Counted from the stretch's first letter, positions 35,441 through 44,071 are shown. The stretch is DNA of 64,000 nucleotides from Alphaproteobacteria bacterium AO1-B (GCA_001890945.1 MLAX01000004.1:310001-374000); one strand, 5' to 3'. Translations and numbers: made by a program. The notes: generated by a model not told the origin, from the letters alone.

Positions 35441-36547
35441 ATGCCTGAATTAGACTTGACGCTTATATTGCCTGTATTCGGCGTTTTCGCCGGATGCGTT
35501 CTTGGATTTATTGGCCGCGCCACACACTTTTGCACTCTGTCCGCGCTGGAGCGCCACTGGTATGCCGGAGACAGTACCGGGCTCAGAACCTGGGTGCTTG
35601 CAGCCGTGGTTGCCTTGATCGGAACGCAGGTGCTTGTCGCATTCGGTCTCGCCGACACTGGCGCTTCCTTTTATCTCGATCCAGGGTTTCCTTGGACCGG
35701 TGCCATTCTCGGTGGGGCGATGTTCGGCCTCGGCATGGCCCTGGTTGGCACGTGCGGGTTTGGCGCCGTGCTGCGCCTTGGTGGCGGCAGTCTGAGAGCT
35801 CTGGTGGTTCTGACCGTCATCGGACTGGCCGCATTGGCCACGCAGCGCGGGATCGTCGGGATCATTCGGGTGCCATTGGTTGATGATCAAATGATTACCT
35901 TCACAGCCGCCGGCAGTCAGTCCATGGGCGATATTGTCTCCAGTCTGGCTGGTTTCGATCTGCGGTGGCTGGTCGCGCTTCTCATGGTTGCGTTTGGATT
36001 GGGCTGGATATTCAAGGACAGTGTCTATCGCGGTGCCCGGGCAAAAATCGCCTCTGCTGTTGCGATCGGTCTGGTCATCCCGTTCGGCTGGTGGGCCACA
36101 ACTTACGTAGCCGCAAATTCCTTTGACCCGGTGCAGATCGAGGCAGGATCCTTCGTTGTGCCGGTTGGAGACAGCATTCTACAGCTGATCACCTACACCG
36201 GTGTTTGGCCCGACTATGGTGTCGGACTTGTTGCGGGCACGCTGACTGGTGCGGTTCTTGCGGCTCTCTGGAAACGCGATATCCGCTGGGAAGCTTGTGA
36301 TGATGCCCGGGAACTCGGGCGTCACATTCTTGGCGGTACACTTATGGGCATCGGCGGTGTTTTCGCAATGGGCTGCACCGTTGGGCAGGGCATTACGGGT
36401 TTTTCCACCATGGCGATCTCGGCACCGATCGTGATGCTGTCCATGGCATTCGGCGCCCGGGTGGGTCTCGCGTGGCTCGTCGAAGGCTCCGCCCTGGCGG
36501 CTTTCCGGCGGAGTGACGGCGCCGATCATCGTCATCCAGCGGAATAG
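35441..36547 (+). CDS. YeeE/YedE family sulfur-compound transporter (SoxT1-like)
   Basis: Membrane protein of 368 residues with about nine to ten helices. YeeE-type cysteine motifs are present: THFCTLSALERHW near 32, GTCGFGAVLRLGGGSLRA near 105 and MGCTVGQGITGFS near 310. In E. coli YeeE these cysteines pass thiosulfate through the membrane. Placement next to soxR supports thiosulfate or sulfur import or signalling for the Sox system (SoxT). It is convergent with the soxH-like gene. Confidence 0.83.
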   Translation: MPELDLTLILPVFGVFAGCVLGFIGRATHFCTLSALERHWYAGDSTGLRTWVLAAVVALIGTQVLVAFGLADTGASFYLDPGFPWTGAILGGAMFGLGMALVGTCGFGAVLRLGGGSLRALVVLTVIGLAALATQRGIVGIIRVPLVDDQMITFTAAGSQSMGDIVSSLAGFDLRWLVALLMVAFGLGWIFKDSVYRGARAKIASAVAIGLVIPFGWWATTYVAANSFDPVQIEAGSFVVPVGDSILQLITYTGVWPDYGVGLVAGTLTGAVLAALWKRDIRWEACDDARELGRHILGGTLMGIGGVFAMGCTVGQGITGFSTMAISAPIVMLSMAFGARVGLAWLVEGSALAAFRRSDGADHRHPAE

Positions 36548-36575
36548 CGGCAGCGGAGTTGTACGGACTAGTGCA

Positions 36576-36596
36576 GTCCCGGTTGTGAACCGGGAC
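36576..36596. repeat. GTCCCGGTT hairpin in convergent gap
   Basis: A perfect nine base-pair stem (GTCCCGGTT / AACCGGGAC, loop GTG) lies between two convergent genes. A related GTCCCGG stem occurs at 42284-42304, so this is likely a dispersed palindromic element doubling as a bidirectional transcription end. Confidence 0.6.
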
Positions 36597-36639
36597 CATT
36601 ATTGAGGCCCTGGCTCAAGGCCGAGGCGGCTTCACAGCT

Positions 36640-37578
36640 TCACCCCGCCACGAACTTGTAGGCAGACCCGGCACGCTCGACGCGGCCGATGCCCATGTCC
36701 GGCAGATGAAAGCCGATCAATTGCGTTTGGTCCGTGGCCAGTCGATCCAGAAGAGCCTTCCGTGTTTTTATACCCTTTTGCGGGTCCTGATCCGATCCAG
36801 ACACCCAGTCGGGCTTCTCGAAGGAAATCACTGAATTGGTGATTGCATCCCCCAAGACCAGAACGGATTCGCCATCTCCATGGATCATATAGGACGTGTG
36901 ACCCGGTGTATGACCGGACGTGTCGACAGCTTCAACACCGGGTACGACTTCCATGCCAGGCGTGACCATCTGCACCTGGTCTTCGATGGCCTCAAAGCGT
37001 GCCTGCGCCCCGACGACGAAGCTTTTACGGGCTTCCGGTGTCTTCGCCAGCGTGTCATCGGCGCGCCAATAGTCCCATTCAGCTTGCGGCACCCAGAGCG
37101 TCGCTTCTGAATAAAGCACATCATCAAAGTCATCGAGAATGCCCCAGAGATGATCCGGATGCGCATGGGTGAAGATCACATCGGTCACGTCTGAAGGATC
37201 AATGCCGGCCTCTTCGAGACCAGATAACAGCTCGCCTGCGCTGGGCTGGAAGTTGGCTCCGGCGCCTGCATCGAACAGAACAAGCCGGTCGTCTTGGCGC
37301 AGGAGGGTGATGTTGCAGTCCGGTGATGCTATATCGGTTGGCAGGCCATGAGGTTTCAACAGTGCCTGAATCTCCTCCGGGCTTTGCTCAGGCAGAAGGA
37401 AATTCATCGGTAGGCTCAAGTTGCCGTCAGAAAAGACGCTGACCTCATTGCCGCCGAGTTTTATGGGGTCCGAGGCTGCAAAGGAAGGGCGGAGGCCCGT
37501 GATCGCAGCTGCTCCTACGCCGAGTCCGGCCTTTAGCAAAAAGCGGCGCGAGGGGTGTTCTTTCAAGGCAACCGGCAT
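36640..37578 (-). CDS. soxH: SoxH-like periplasmic metallo-beta-lactamase-fold hydrolase
   Basis: MBL-fold protein of 312 residues with a Tat signal (PSRRFLLKAG). The zinc site HAHPDH is at about 136-141, with further ligands in DTSGHTPGHTSY (~215) and the C-terminal GFHLPDMG. SoxH of Paracoccus is of the same length and type; its role is unproven there too, though thiol or persulfide hydrolysis has been proposed for relatives. GGAGG lies upstream, and an ATTC-N8-GAAT dyad sits 17 bases from the start. Symbol given by context. Confidence 0.78.
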   Translation of the reverse strand: MPVALKEHPSRRFLLKAGLGVGAAAITGLRPSFAASDPIKLGGNEVSVFSDGNLSLPMNFLLPEQSPEEIQALLKPHGLPTDIASPDCNITLLRQDDRLVLFDAGAGANFQPSAGELLSGLEEAGIDPSDVTDVIFTHAHPDHLWGILDDFDDVLYSEATLWVPQAEWDYWRADDTLAKTPEARKSFVVGAQARFEAIEDQVQMVTPGMEVVPGVEAVDTSGHTPGHTSYMIHGDGESVLVLGDAITNSVISFEKPDWVSGSDQDPQKGIKTRKALLDRLATDQTQLIGFHLPDMGIGRVERAGSAYKFVAG

Positions 37579-37594
37579 GCGTAGTCCTCCACAT

Positions 37595-37610
37595 ATTCAA
37601 ATTTATGAAT
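37595..37610. promoter_or_regulatory. soxR: ATTC-N8-GAAT dyad upstream of soxH-like gene
   Basis: ATTCAAATTTATGAAT is an exact ATTC-N8-GAAT inverted repeat, the form I recall for operators of the SqrR/BigR branch of ArsR repressors. It sits in the 123-base divergent gap between the soxH-like gene and the second YeeE transporter, so one site could control both. SoxR, with its matching cysteine pair, is the likely binder. Confidence 0.65.
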
Positions 37611-37701
37611 TTATCTATGTTTCCTTGAGAAACGTCAATGCAGATAGGGAAAGAGGCAGGCAAGTGTTGCAGATCCAACACCGGCTAATCGGTAGAAAAC
37701 G

Positions 37702-38790
37702 ATGGATTTGACCTACTTTCTGGATCGATTTTCAGAACCTGCGATTTTGACTGCGGGCGGCTTTCTGGCCGGTGCTTTGTTTGGCGGGTTCGCGCAGCAA
37801 AGCCGGTTCTGTCTGAGGGCAGCAGCTCTCGATTTTGCACACGGTGTTTTTGGCGTTCGCTTATCAATCTGGCTGTTTGCGTTCTCCGCAGCGCTTCTTG
37901 GAACGCAGCTGCTTGTTGGCTTCGGCGAAGTGCCATCGCAAGAGGCCCGTCAACTCGCCTCTCCGCAAAGTCTCTCAGGCGCAGCGTTGGGCGGCGTGAT
38001 GTTTGGCATTGGAATGGTCTTGGCCAGAGGATGCGCCAGCCGGCTTCTCGTCCTCTCTGCGACCGGCAACTTGCGGGCGCTTCTGTCCGGACTGGTCTTT
38101 GCGGTGATTGCCCAAGCCAGCCTCAGGGGGATCTTGAAACCTTTGCGCGAATGGATAGCCGGGCTCTGGACAACGGCGGACATCGGCGGGAATGATTTGA
38201 TTGCACATTTAGGGCTGTCGCAGACAGTCGTACTTGGTTTTGCATTGCTTTGGTTGGGCGCCGGAATTGCGATTGCGATCAAGGCCAAAACACCCCTTTG
38301 GCAAGCAATTGCAGCGTGCGGAGCGGGGCTCGCCGTACCGCTCGCATGGTGGTTCACAGCTTCTGTTGCCAGTCAGGCGTTTGAGCCGGTGCAGATCGAG
38401 GGCATCACCTTTACCGGCCCCTCGGCTGATACGCTGATGCTGTTCTTGTCGCCCGCGCAGTCTGCGCTCGATTTTGGTATCGGACTTGTCCCCGGCGTTT
38501 TTGCCGGCTCGTTCCTCGCTGCACTTTTTTCCCGCGAACTGGAGCTTCAAGGCTTTGAAGGTGGCCGGTCTATGGCCCGCTATGGAACGGGTGCAGCGCT
38601 GATGGGCTTTGGCGGCATGCTGGCCGGCGGCTGTGCCGTTGGCGCTGGTATCACCGGGGCCTCTGTTTTCGCGGTGACTGCCTGGACTACGCTCTCGGCG
38701 ATCTGGCTATCTGCGGGATTGACCGACTTTGCATTGAATGGCCGTCCGGCCAAGACCGCACCTGCGCAGCCGGTCGTTGGAACGTCTTAA
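37702..38790 (+). CDS. YeeE/YedE family sulfur-compound transporter (SoxT2-like)
   Basis: Second YeeE-type membrane protein, 362 residues, nine to ten helices. Its cysteines match those of the first copy in position: QSRFCLRAAALDF near 37, ARGCASRLLVLSATGNLRA near 110 and AGGCAVGAGITGAS near 312. The two proteins are clearly paralogous yet divergent, suggesting different sulfur substrates or a sensing role for one. The C-terminus is a short Pro/Ala tail. Divergent from the soxH-like gene. Confidence 0.83.
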   Translation: MDLTYFLDRFSEPAILTAGGFLAGALFGGFAQQSRFCLRAAALDFAHGVFGVRLSIWLFAFSAALLGTQLLVGFGEVPSQEARQLASPQSLSGAALGGVMFGIGMVLARGCASRLLVLSATGNLRALLSGLVFAVIAQASLRGILKPLREWIAGLWTTADIGGNDLIAHLGLSQTVVLGFALLWLGAGIAIAIKAKTPLWQAIAACGAGLAVPLAWWFTASVASQAFEPVQIEGITFTGPSADTLMLFLSPAQSALDFGIGLVPGVFAGSFLAALFSRELELQGFEGGRSMARYGTGAALMGFGGMLAGGCAVGAGITGASVFAVTAWTTLSAIWLSAGLTDFALNGRPAKTAPAQPVVGTS

Positions 38791-38796
38791 GCAAGG

Positions 38797-39672
38797 CTAT
38801 GTGAGGATTGTCCTTAGCCAGGCTTTCACCGTCTCCACTTCAGGACGTGTTCTTGCTGAATGATCCCGTTCCACAAGGTAATGGTCTTGTCCGAGTGGAA
38901 TACGAATGTCCAAGGGAATCTTGAGCCGCCCAGCCTCTTCCAGCCGGATCGCAGCCCGCTCCAGGATGAGAGCGACTCCAGCACCTGCTGCTGCCAGCTC
39001 AACAGCTGCAAGCGTGGTGTCGACAGTTACCCGCCGCTGCCCCTTTGGGCGTTCCAGGCCACATCTTTCAAAGTATCGGTCCCAGTGATCCTCGAAACCT
39101 AGAATGTGGATGAGCGGTGTCTCCAGAAGCGTATTGGGCGTGTCTATGGCTTCGGCAAGCAAGGGGGCGCAGACGGGAATGATTGTGTCCATTGCCAGAA
39201 GGTCTGCGTGGCCGTCTGGCCATTTGCCGATGCCAAGTCGAATGTCGATATCGACTTCGGTCTCTAAAACTGTCTCTGCCCAGATGGCAGACAGGAGGCG
39301 AACCTTGATTGTCGGATGTTGCTCTAAAAATGTAGGCAGTTGTGGCGCGACCACCAGAACCGTCGTTGAGATTGGTGCCCGCAGGGTGACAGTCCCGGAC
39401 TGGCGTGCCCCGAAAAGACCTGCCGTTGACAAAGACAGCTCGTCAATTGCCTTGCGTACGGAGGGCAAATAGGCCTTTCCGATTTCGGTCAGAGCGAGTT
39501 TGCGCGTCGAGCGGAGAAACAGCGCATGCCCGAGCTGGCTCTCCAAGTTGCGGATATGTGTGCTGACGGCGGCCTGGGTGAGGCCCAGGTCATCGGCGGC
39601 CGCTGTGAAACTGCCGAGCCGGGCGGCCGTCTCGAAGCTTCTGAGCCACATCAGATTTGGAAGAATGGACAT
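38797..39672 (-). CDS. LysR family transcriptional regulator (GcvA-like)
   Basis: Regulator of 291 residues. The N-terminal helix-turn-helix (~8-65) reads FETAARLGSFTAAADDLGLTQAAVSTHIRNLE; the substrate-binding effector domain spans ~90-290. The opening LPNLMWLRSFE is like the GcvA/AmpR subgroup. It is divergent from a dehydrogenase operon across 118 AT-rich bases and probably controls it. The effector is unknown, perhaps a hydroxy acid or semialdehyde. Confidence 0.88.
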   Translation of the reverse strand: MSILPNLMWLRSFETAARLGSFTAAADDLGLTQAAVSTHIRNLESQLGHALFLRSTRKLALTEIGKAYLPSVRKAIDELSLSTAGLFGARQSGTVTLRAPISTTVLVVAPQLPTFLEQHPTIKVRLLSAIWAETVLETEVDIDIRLGIGKWPDGHADLLAMDTIIPVCAPLLAEAIDTPNTLLETPLIHILGFEDHWDRYFERCGLERPKGQRRVTVDTTLAAVELAAAGAGVALILERAAIRLEEAGRLKIPLDIRIPLGQDHYLVERDHSARTRPEVETVKAWLRTILT

Positions 39673-39790
39673 CTTCTTATTGATAAAAAAATTATAGGAA
39701 TGTCCATCTATTTATTCGTTTTTCTTTTTGTACTGGGTCAGGAATCCTTTCCGCCATCTGAATTGGCCTTGTAACTTTGGAGAGGCGGAC

Positions 39791-40765
39791 ATGCATGTAG
39801 GGTTTATCGGTCTGGGCAATGTTGGCGGCAAACTGGCTGGCAGCATCTTGCGCAATGGTTTTGATCTCACGGTTCTCGATCTCGATGAAAACTTCATGGC
39901 GAAGTTCGCCGAGCTTGGTGCCAAAAAAGGGCGCAGTCCGAAACAGCTGGCTGAAGACTGCGATGTGGTGATTACCTGTCTGCCAAGTCCGGCCGCCTGT
40001 GCTGCAGTTGTCGAGGGGCCGGATGGTATTCTTGAAGGCATTGGTCCGGGCACCATTTGGGCGGAAATGTCGACAACGGACGCCAGCGAAGTCAAACGGC
40101 TTGCCGGGCTTGTAACAGAAAAGGGTGGTGAGGCGATTGAATGCCCAGTTTCCGGCGGATGCCACCGGGCGGCCACAGGTAATATTTCGATCTTCGCTGG
40201 GTGCAGCCGCGAGACCTTTGAAAAAGCCTTGCCTTTCCTGACTGTGCTGGGACGCCGAGTTCTGCACACGGGTGATATCGGGTCGGCTTCCGTGCTGAAA
40301 GTGGTCACCAATTATCTGGCGACCGCGAACCTTGTTTCCGTCTGTGAAGCTTTAACCACCTGCAAGGCGGCTGGTATGGATCTCAACACGGCCTATGAGG
40401 CGATTAAGATCTCATCCGGAACTTCCTTCGTGCATGAAACCGAAGGTCAAGTCATCCTCAATGGGTCCCGGGATATTTCCTTTACAATGGATCTGGTTGC
40501 CAAGGACATCGGATTGTTCCAGTCGATTGCCGAGGAACACTGCGTCCCGCTCGAGCTGTCACCCCTGTTGAACCAGATCTTCGCTGATGGCATCTCCCGC
40601 TATGGTCCTCGCGAGCTGTCGCCGAACATCATCAAGCGGCTGGAGGATGCGACAGGACTCACGATCCTTGGAGATGGCTTTCCGGCCGAAATGGAAGATG
40701 ACGAGCCGGAAGAACCGGGGTACGAAGTCAGACCAACAGCTGCGGTTGCCATCGCGGCGGAATGA
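39791..40765 (+). CDS. NAD(P)-dependent beta-hydroxyacid dehydrogenase
   Basis: 3-hydroxyisobutyrate dehydrogenase superfamily protein, 324 residues. The Rossmann motif GFIGLGNVGGKLA starts at residue 4; the substrate segment ECPVSGGCHRAATG (~120) and catalytic lysine in GSASVLKVVTNYL (~175) are visible. An acidic C-terminal tail of about 30 residues (MEDDEPEEPG onward) is not usual in the family. The start is ATG 39791 (GGAGAGGC upstream). Presumably oxidises a 3-hydroxy acid to a semialdehyde for the next gene product. Confidence 0.85.
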   Translation: MHVGFIGLGNVGGKLAGSILRNGFDLTVLDLDENFMAKFAELGAKKGRSPKQLAEDCDVVITCLPSPAACAAVVEGPDGILEGIGPGTIWAEMSTTDASEVKRLAGLVTEKGGEAIECPVSGGCHRAATGNISIFAGCSRETFEKALPFLTVLGRRVLHTGDIGSASVLKVVTNYLATANLVSVCEALTTCKAAGMDLNTAYEAIKISSGTSFVHETEGQVILNGSRDISFTMDLVAKDIGLFQSIAEEHCVPLELSPLLNQIFADGISRYGPRELSPNIIKRLEDATGLTILGDGFPAEMEDDEPEEPGYEVRPTAAVAIAAE

Positions 40766-40786
40766 GTCTGGAGTGATCTGACTGAA

Positions 40787-42211
40787 ATGCTTGATAAACG
40801 CCAATTTTATATCGATGGGCAATGGGTTGCTCCAACTGAAGCCAAAGACTTCGATGTCATCAATCCGGCAACGGAGCTGCCGGTTGCGGTCATCTCTTTG
40901 GGAGGCGAGGCTGACCTGAACAAGGCGGTCGCCGCGGCCAAATCAGCCTTTCAAACCTGGGGCGAGAGCCCGGTTGAAGAGCGTGTTGGCCTTTTTGAGC
41001 GGATCATCGAAATCTACAATCGCCGGTCCGCTGACATGGATGAGGCGATCCGCCTTGAAATGGGGGCGCCAGCCAAGTTTGCCCGTGAACAGCAGACACC
41101 GTCAGGTTCCGGTCATTTTGAGGCAACGCTTGAAGCGCTCAAATCCCATCAATGGGAGCGGCCAAGCCCGCGCGGTGGCAGTACCTTGCGGGATGAGCCG
41201 ATCGGTATTTGCGGTCTCATTACGCCTTGGAACTGGCCGATCAATCAGATAGCCGCAAAGGTCGCGCCAGCACTTGCCGCTGGATGCACGATGGTCCTGA
41301 AACCGAGCGAAATTGCGCCGCTCTCGGCGATGCTATTTGCCGAGATCCTGCACGAGGCTGGCTGCCCCAAAGGGGTCTTCAATCTGGTCAACGGGGATGG
41401 TCTCGAGATCGGGGTGCCGATGTCGTCACACCCCGAAATCGACATGGTGTCTTTTACCGGGTCGACACGGGCCGGCACATCCGTCTCCCGGAACGCAGCG
41501 GCGACTGTCAAACGCGTTGCGCTGGAACTCGGTGGGAAATCGGCGAATATCCTGTTTGCCGATGCTGACCTTGAAACCGCCGTCCGGTTTTCGGTCGAAG
41601 GTTGTTTTGCCAACTCCGGCCAGTCTTGCGATGCTCCGACCCGGCTACTGGTCGAGCGGTCTGTCTACGATGAAGTCCTCGCGCTGGCCAAACAATTTGC
41701 CGGCGAGACGGCTGTCGGCGATCCGGAGCAGGATGGAGATCACATCGGGCCGGTCGTGAGCCAGCTGCAATATGAGCGGATCCAGGGCCATATCGAGGCG
41801 GGCATCAAGGAAGGCACCAAACTGCTTGCCGGCGGTGCTGGAAAGCCCGAAGGGCTGGAAACCGGCTACTACGTCCGGCCAACCATCTTTGTGGACGTCT
41901 CCAACGACATGCATGTTGCGCGGGAAGAAATCTTTGGGCCGGTGCTTGCGGTCTTGCCGTTTGAGACGGAAGAAGACGCAATCCGCATTGCCAACGACAC
42001 ACCTTACGGTCTGGCTGCCTATATCCAGTCCGGAGATCCTGAGCGGGCGGGCAGGGTCGCTCGAAAACTGCGCGCTGGAAACGTCTATATCAACGGCGCG
42101 GGCATTGACTACGACGTTCCCTTCGGCGGGTACAAGCAGTCCGGCAACGGCCGCGAATTCGGCCAGTTCGGTCTGGAAGATTTTCTGGAGCTCAAGGCGA
42201 TCACGGCCTGA
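40787..42211 (+). CDS. NAD(P)-dependent aldehyde dehydrogenase
   Basis: Aldehyde dehydrogenase of 474 residues. Cofactor loop FTGSTRAG near 223-230, general base Glu in LELGGKS (~250), and the catalytic cysteine in FANSGQSCDAPTRL (~284) are all present; the C-terminal PFGGYKQSGNGREFG is typical. It lies 21 bases after the dehydrogenase gene, suggesting a two-step hydroxy acid to acid conversion. The GQSCDAPTR sequence resembles betaine/aromatic-aldehyde types, not CoA-acylating ones. Confidence 0.9.
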   Translation: MLDKRQFYIDGQWVAPTEAKDFDVINPATELPVAVISLGGEADLNKAVAAAKSAFQTWGESPVEERVGLFERIIEIYNRRSADMDEAIRLEMGAPAKFAREQQTPSGSGHFEATLEALKSHQWERPSPRGGSTLRDEPIGICGLITPWNWPINQIAAKVAPALAAGCTMVLKPSEIAPLSAMLFAEILHEAGCPKGVFNLVNGDGLEIGVPMSSHPEIDMVSFTGSTRAGTSVSRNAAATVKRVALELGGKSANILFADADLETAVRFSVEGCFANSGQSCDAPTRLLVERSVYDEVLALAKQFAGETAVGDPEQDGDHIGPVVSQLQYERIQGHIEAGIKEGTKLLAGGAGKPEGLETGYYVRPTIFVDVSNDMHVAREEIFGPVLAVLPFETEEDAIRIANDTPYGLAAYIQSGDPERAGRVARKLRAGNVYINGAGIDYDVPFGGYKQSGNGREFGQFGLEDFLELKAITA

Positions 42212-42244
42212 GTTTAATCATCCTGACATCCGCCGCTAGCGCCG

Positions 42245-42304
42245 CCCCGGCCTTGAGCCGGGGTCTCTGCGTTGCATGAATTGGTCCCGGCTCAGGACCG
42301 GGAC
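42245..42304. repeat. Paired GC-rich palindromes in convergent gap
   Basis: Two stems sit in the 145-base gap between convergent genes: CCCCGGC/GCCGGGG around CTTGA (42245-42263), and GTCCCGG/CCGGGAC around CTCAGGA (42284-42304). The second resembles the stem at 36576. They probably act as transcription ends and belong to a dispersed repeat family. Confidence 0.6.
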
Positions 42305-42356
42305 TGCCAATCGTGAGTTCTGGGTGATTGAACCGACAAAGCTCTTTGAAGGCCAG

Positions 42357-42602
42357 TCACCCCGCCGCAGAACAGATCTGCAGGAGCGCGGCGATTGGCG
42401 GTGTTGCAAGGCCGAGGCAGCAGGCGTGAACGGTTGCCAGAAACGCGGTCAGAGTTGCTCCGGTACCAAGTGCCAGCATCAATGAAGGGTCTTGCCGAAC
42501 TTCATCCACGGCGGCCTTCCAGCTCAAGGTCTGTGCGGTCATCAGCTCACTTCTTTCTAGTTTCAGTGGTTCACATTGCGTGACATTTCCCAGGCCGGTC
42601 AC
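42357..42602 (-). CDS. Small hypothetical protein after coxG
   Basis: Not recognised. The ORF of 81 codons starts at a GTG overlapping the coxG stop by four bases; an internal ATG at 42542 would give a 61-residue protein. From there the chain reads as an amphipathic start (TLSWKAAVDEVRQDP) followed by a hydrophobic stretch of about 35 residues containing CC, ending QICSAAG. Coupling to coxG and protein-like composition favour a real small membrane protein, but no homologue is known to me. It would be the last gene of the cox operon. Confidence 0.4.
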   Translation of the reverse strand: MTGLGNVTQCEPLKLERSELMTAQTLSWKAAVDEVRQDPSLMLALGTGATLTAFLATVHACCLGLATPPIAALLQICSAAG

Positions 42603-43174
42603 TCGGCTGCTTCCTGGGGTGTTTCTTCGGTTTTCTTTCCGCCAAACAGACCGCCAAGCCAGCCTTTCTTTTCCTTAGACGCGTCTGTGTCACTGTGAGC
42701 GTCTATGCCTTCTTCAGCCTCTTCTGGTGTGCTCGGGGCGACTTGTTCCGCGAACGCAGTGAAGAACTCACCAGCCAGTCGCTTGGCCGTGGAATCGATC
42801 AGCCTGGCGCCGAGCTGCGCGAGCTTGCCGCCAACTTTTGCGTCCACCTCGTAGTGCAAAATGGTGGCATCCGGCCCATCTGCCTCCAGTTGAACTTTCG
42901 CGCCGCCGCGTGCAAAACCGGCGACACCGCCGGAGCCTTCGCCCTCAATGCGATACCCGTTCGGCGGATCGAGATCGAGCAGTTCTACCTTGCCGCCGAA
43001 TGTTGCCTTCACCGGGCCGACCTTCAGCTTCACTTTGGCTTCCAGTTCGGTGTCGGAGTGCTTGATCAACTCTTCGCAGCCGGGGATGGATTCCTTCAGA
43101 ACTTCCGGGTCGTTCAGCGCCGCCCAAACCGTTTCGCGGGGCGCTTCGATCCGTTGGCTGTCGGTCATTTGCAT
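42599..43174 (-). CDS. coxG: CoxG, SRPBCC-fold CO dehydrogenase accessory protein
   Basis: Carbon monoxide dehydrogenase subunit G-type protein, 191 residues. The START/SRPBCC fold covers ~1-145, with QRIEAPRETVWAALNDPEVLKESIPGCE split at the opening being characteristic. In Afipia (Oligotropha), CoxG recruits CO dehydrogenase to the cytoplasmic membrane and can bind menaquinone or other quinone. The last ~45 residues are an acidic-then-basic tail with GWLGGLFGGKK, possibly a membrane-contact segment. It follows coxF by 24 bases. Confidence 0.88.
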   Translation of the reverse strand: MQMTDSQRIEAPRETVWAALNDPEVLKESIPGCEELIKHSDTELEAKVKLKVGPVKATFGGKVELLDLDPPNGYRIEGEGSGGVAGFARGGAKVQLEADGPDATILHYEVDAKVGGKLAQLGARLIDSTAKRLAGEFFTAFAEQVAPSTPEEAEEGIDAHSDTDASKEKKGWLGGLFGGKKTEETPQEAAE

Positions 43175-43198
43175 GGGTCTTTTACTCCGTCTGTGACT

Positions 43199-44071
43199 TC
43201 AAATGTGATGAACGTCGGTCCCGCGTTGGCCCTTGCGGCGGACCATCAAGAGTTCGGCAAGGATCGAAAGGGCGATTTCTTCCGGCGTGATCGCACCAAG
43301 GTCGAGCCCGGCGGGACCGTCTATCCGGTCAAGGCGTTCCTCGCTGATACCCTTTTCGCGCAGCTTGGATTTCAGATGGGCGATTTTCCTGTGGCTTCCG
43401 ACAAAGGCGATGTGTTTCGAGTTTGCAGCAAGGGCGGACTGAAGCGCCGCCAAATCACCGCGCCCTTGCGTGGAGACCACGAGATAGCGCTCGGCATTGC
43501 TGTTCTCGGGGATGTCAAAACCGTCTTTGAGATCACAAAACTCTGGGAATGCACTCAGGTCTTCGAGCGGGGCATGAGCAATACACTCAAAGCCGATGTT
43601 AGGCCCCTGCTGCGCAAGGGCGGCGGCCACCGGACTGGCACCCAAGATAAGCAGCTTGGGGCGTGGCAATACCGGTTCGACAAAGATGTCCATCGTGCCC
43701 TGGCTTGGGCACATGTTCCTGGCAAACTGGACCCCTTGCCGGTTGTCTCCAGCTTCAACGCCAAGTTCCGCCAGCAGGTCTTCGGGCTGAATGGAAATCA
43801 GCTTTGTCTCGCCGTCCTCAATGGCAGCCTTCGCAGCCTTGATGACGGCGGACCGGGCGCAGCCGCCACCGATCCACCCCCCTGCGATGCTGCCGTCTGC
43901 GGCAATAACGGCCTTTGCGCCCGCTTTTGCGGCAGTCACCGAAATGGTTCGGACGACTGTCGCCAGTGCATAGGGTTCTGCATCTTGCCGCAGTTGCTCC
44001 GCCAAAGCGGAAACATCGCTCGCCGAGGCTTGGTGTGCAGCGCTCAGTGTTTCAGGGGCAGAGTGTTTCAT
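43199..44071 (-). CDS. coxF: CoxF, XdhC/CoxI family maturation protein
   Basis: XdhC-family accessory protein of 290 residues. The N-terminal XdhC_CoxI segment contains GSIAGGWIGGGCARSAVI (~60); the C-terminal Rossmann part has LLILGASPVAAALAQQ (~165) and IGLDLGAITPEEIALSI-like DLGAITPEEIALSILAEL near the end. Such proteins bind or modify the molybdopterin cofactor before insertion. The start is ATG 44071 with GGGAGAG; it overlaps the end of coxE slightly less than a longer reading would. Position after coxDE matches coxF of Afipia. Confidence 0.86.
   Translation of the reverse strand: MKHSAPETLSAAHQASASDVSALAEQLRQDAEPYALATVVRTISVTAAKAGAKAVIAADGSIAGGWIGGGCARSAVIKAAKAAIEDGETKLISIQPEDLLAELGVEAGDNRQGVQFARNMCPSQGTMDIFVEPVLPRPKLLILGASPVAAALAQQGPNIGFECIAHAPLEDLSAFPEFCDLKDGFDIPENSNAERYLVVSTQGRGDLAALQSALAANSKHIAFVGSHRKIAHLKSKLREKGISEERLDRIDGPAGLDLGAITPEEIALSILAELLMVRRKGQRGTDVHHI

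Noticed and set aside
39666-39706. Inverted repeat TGGACAT-N27-ATGTCCA around the LysR start
   Set aside because: The left arm is the LysR start codon and next codons; spacing is too wide for a simple operator, so chance is likely.
39700-39774. Short hydrophobic ORF (24 codons) just upstream of the hydroxyacid dehydrogenase gene, possible leader peptide
   Set aside because: The only Shine-Dalgarno-like AGGA abuts the ATG with no spacing, and no attenuator hairpin follows.
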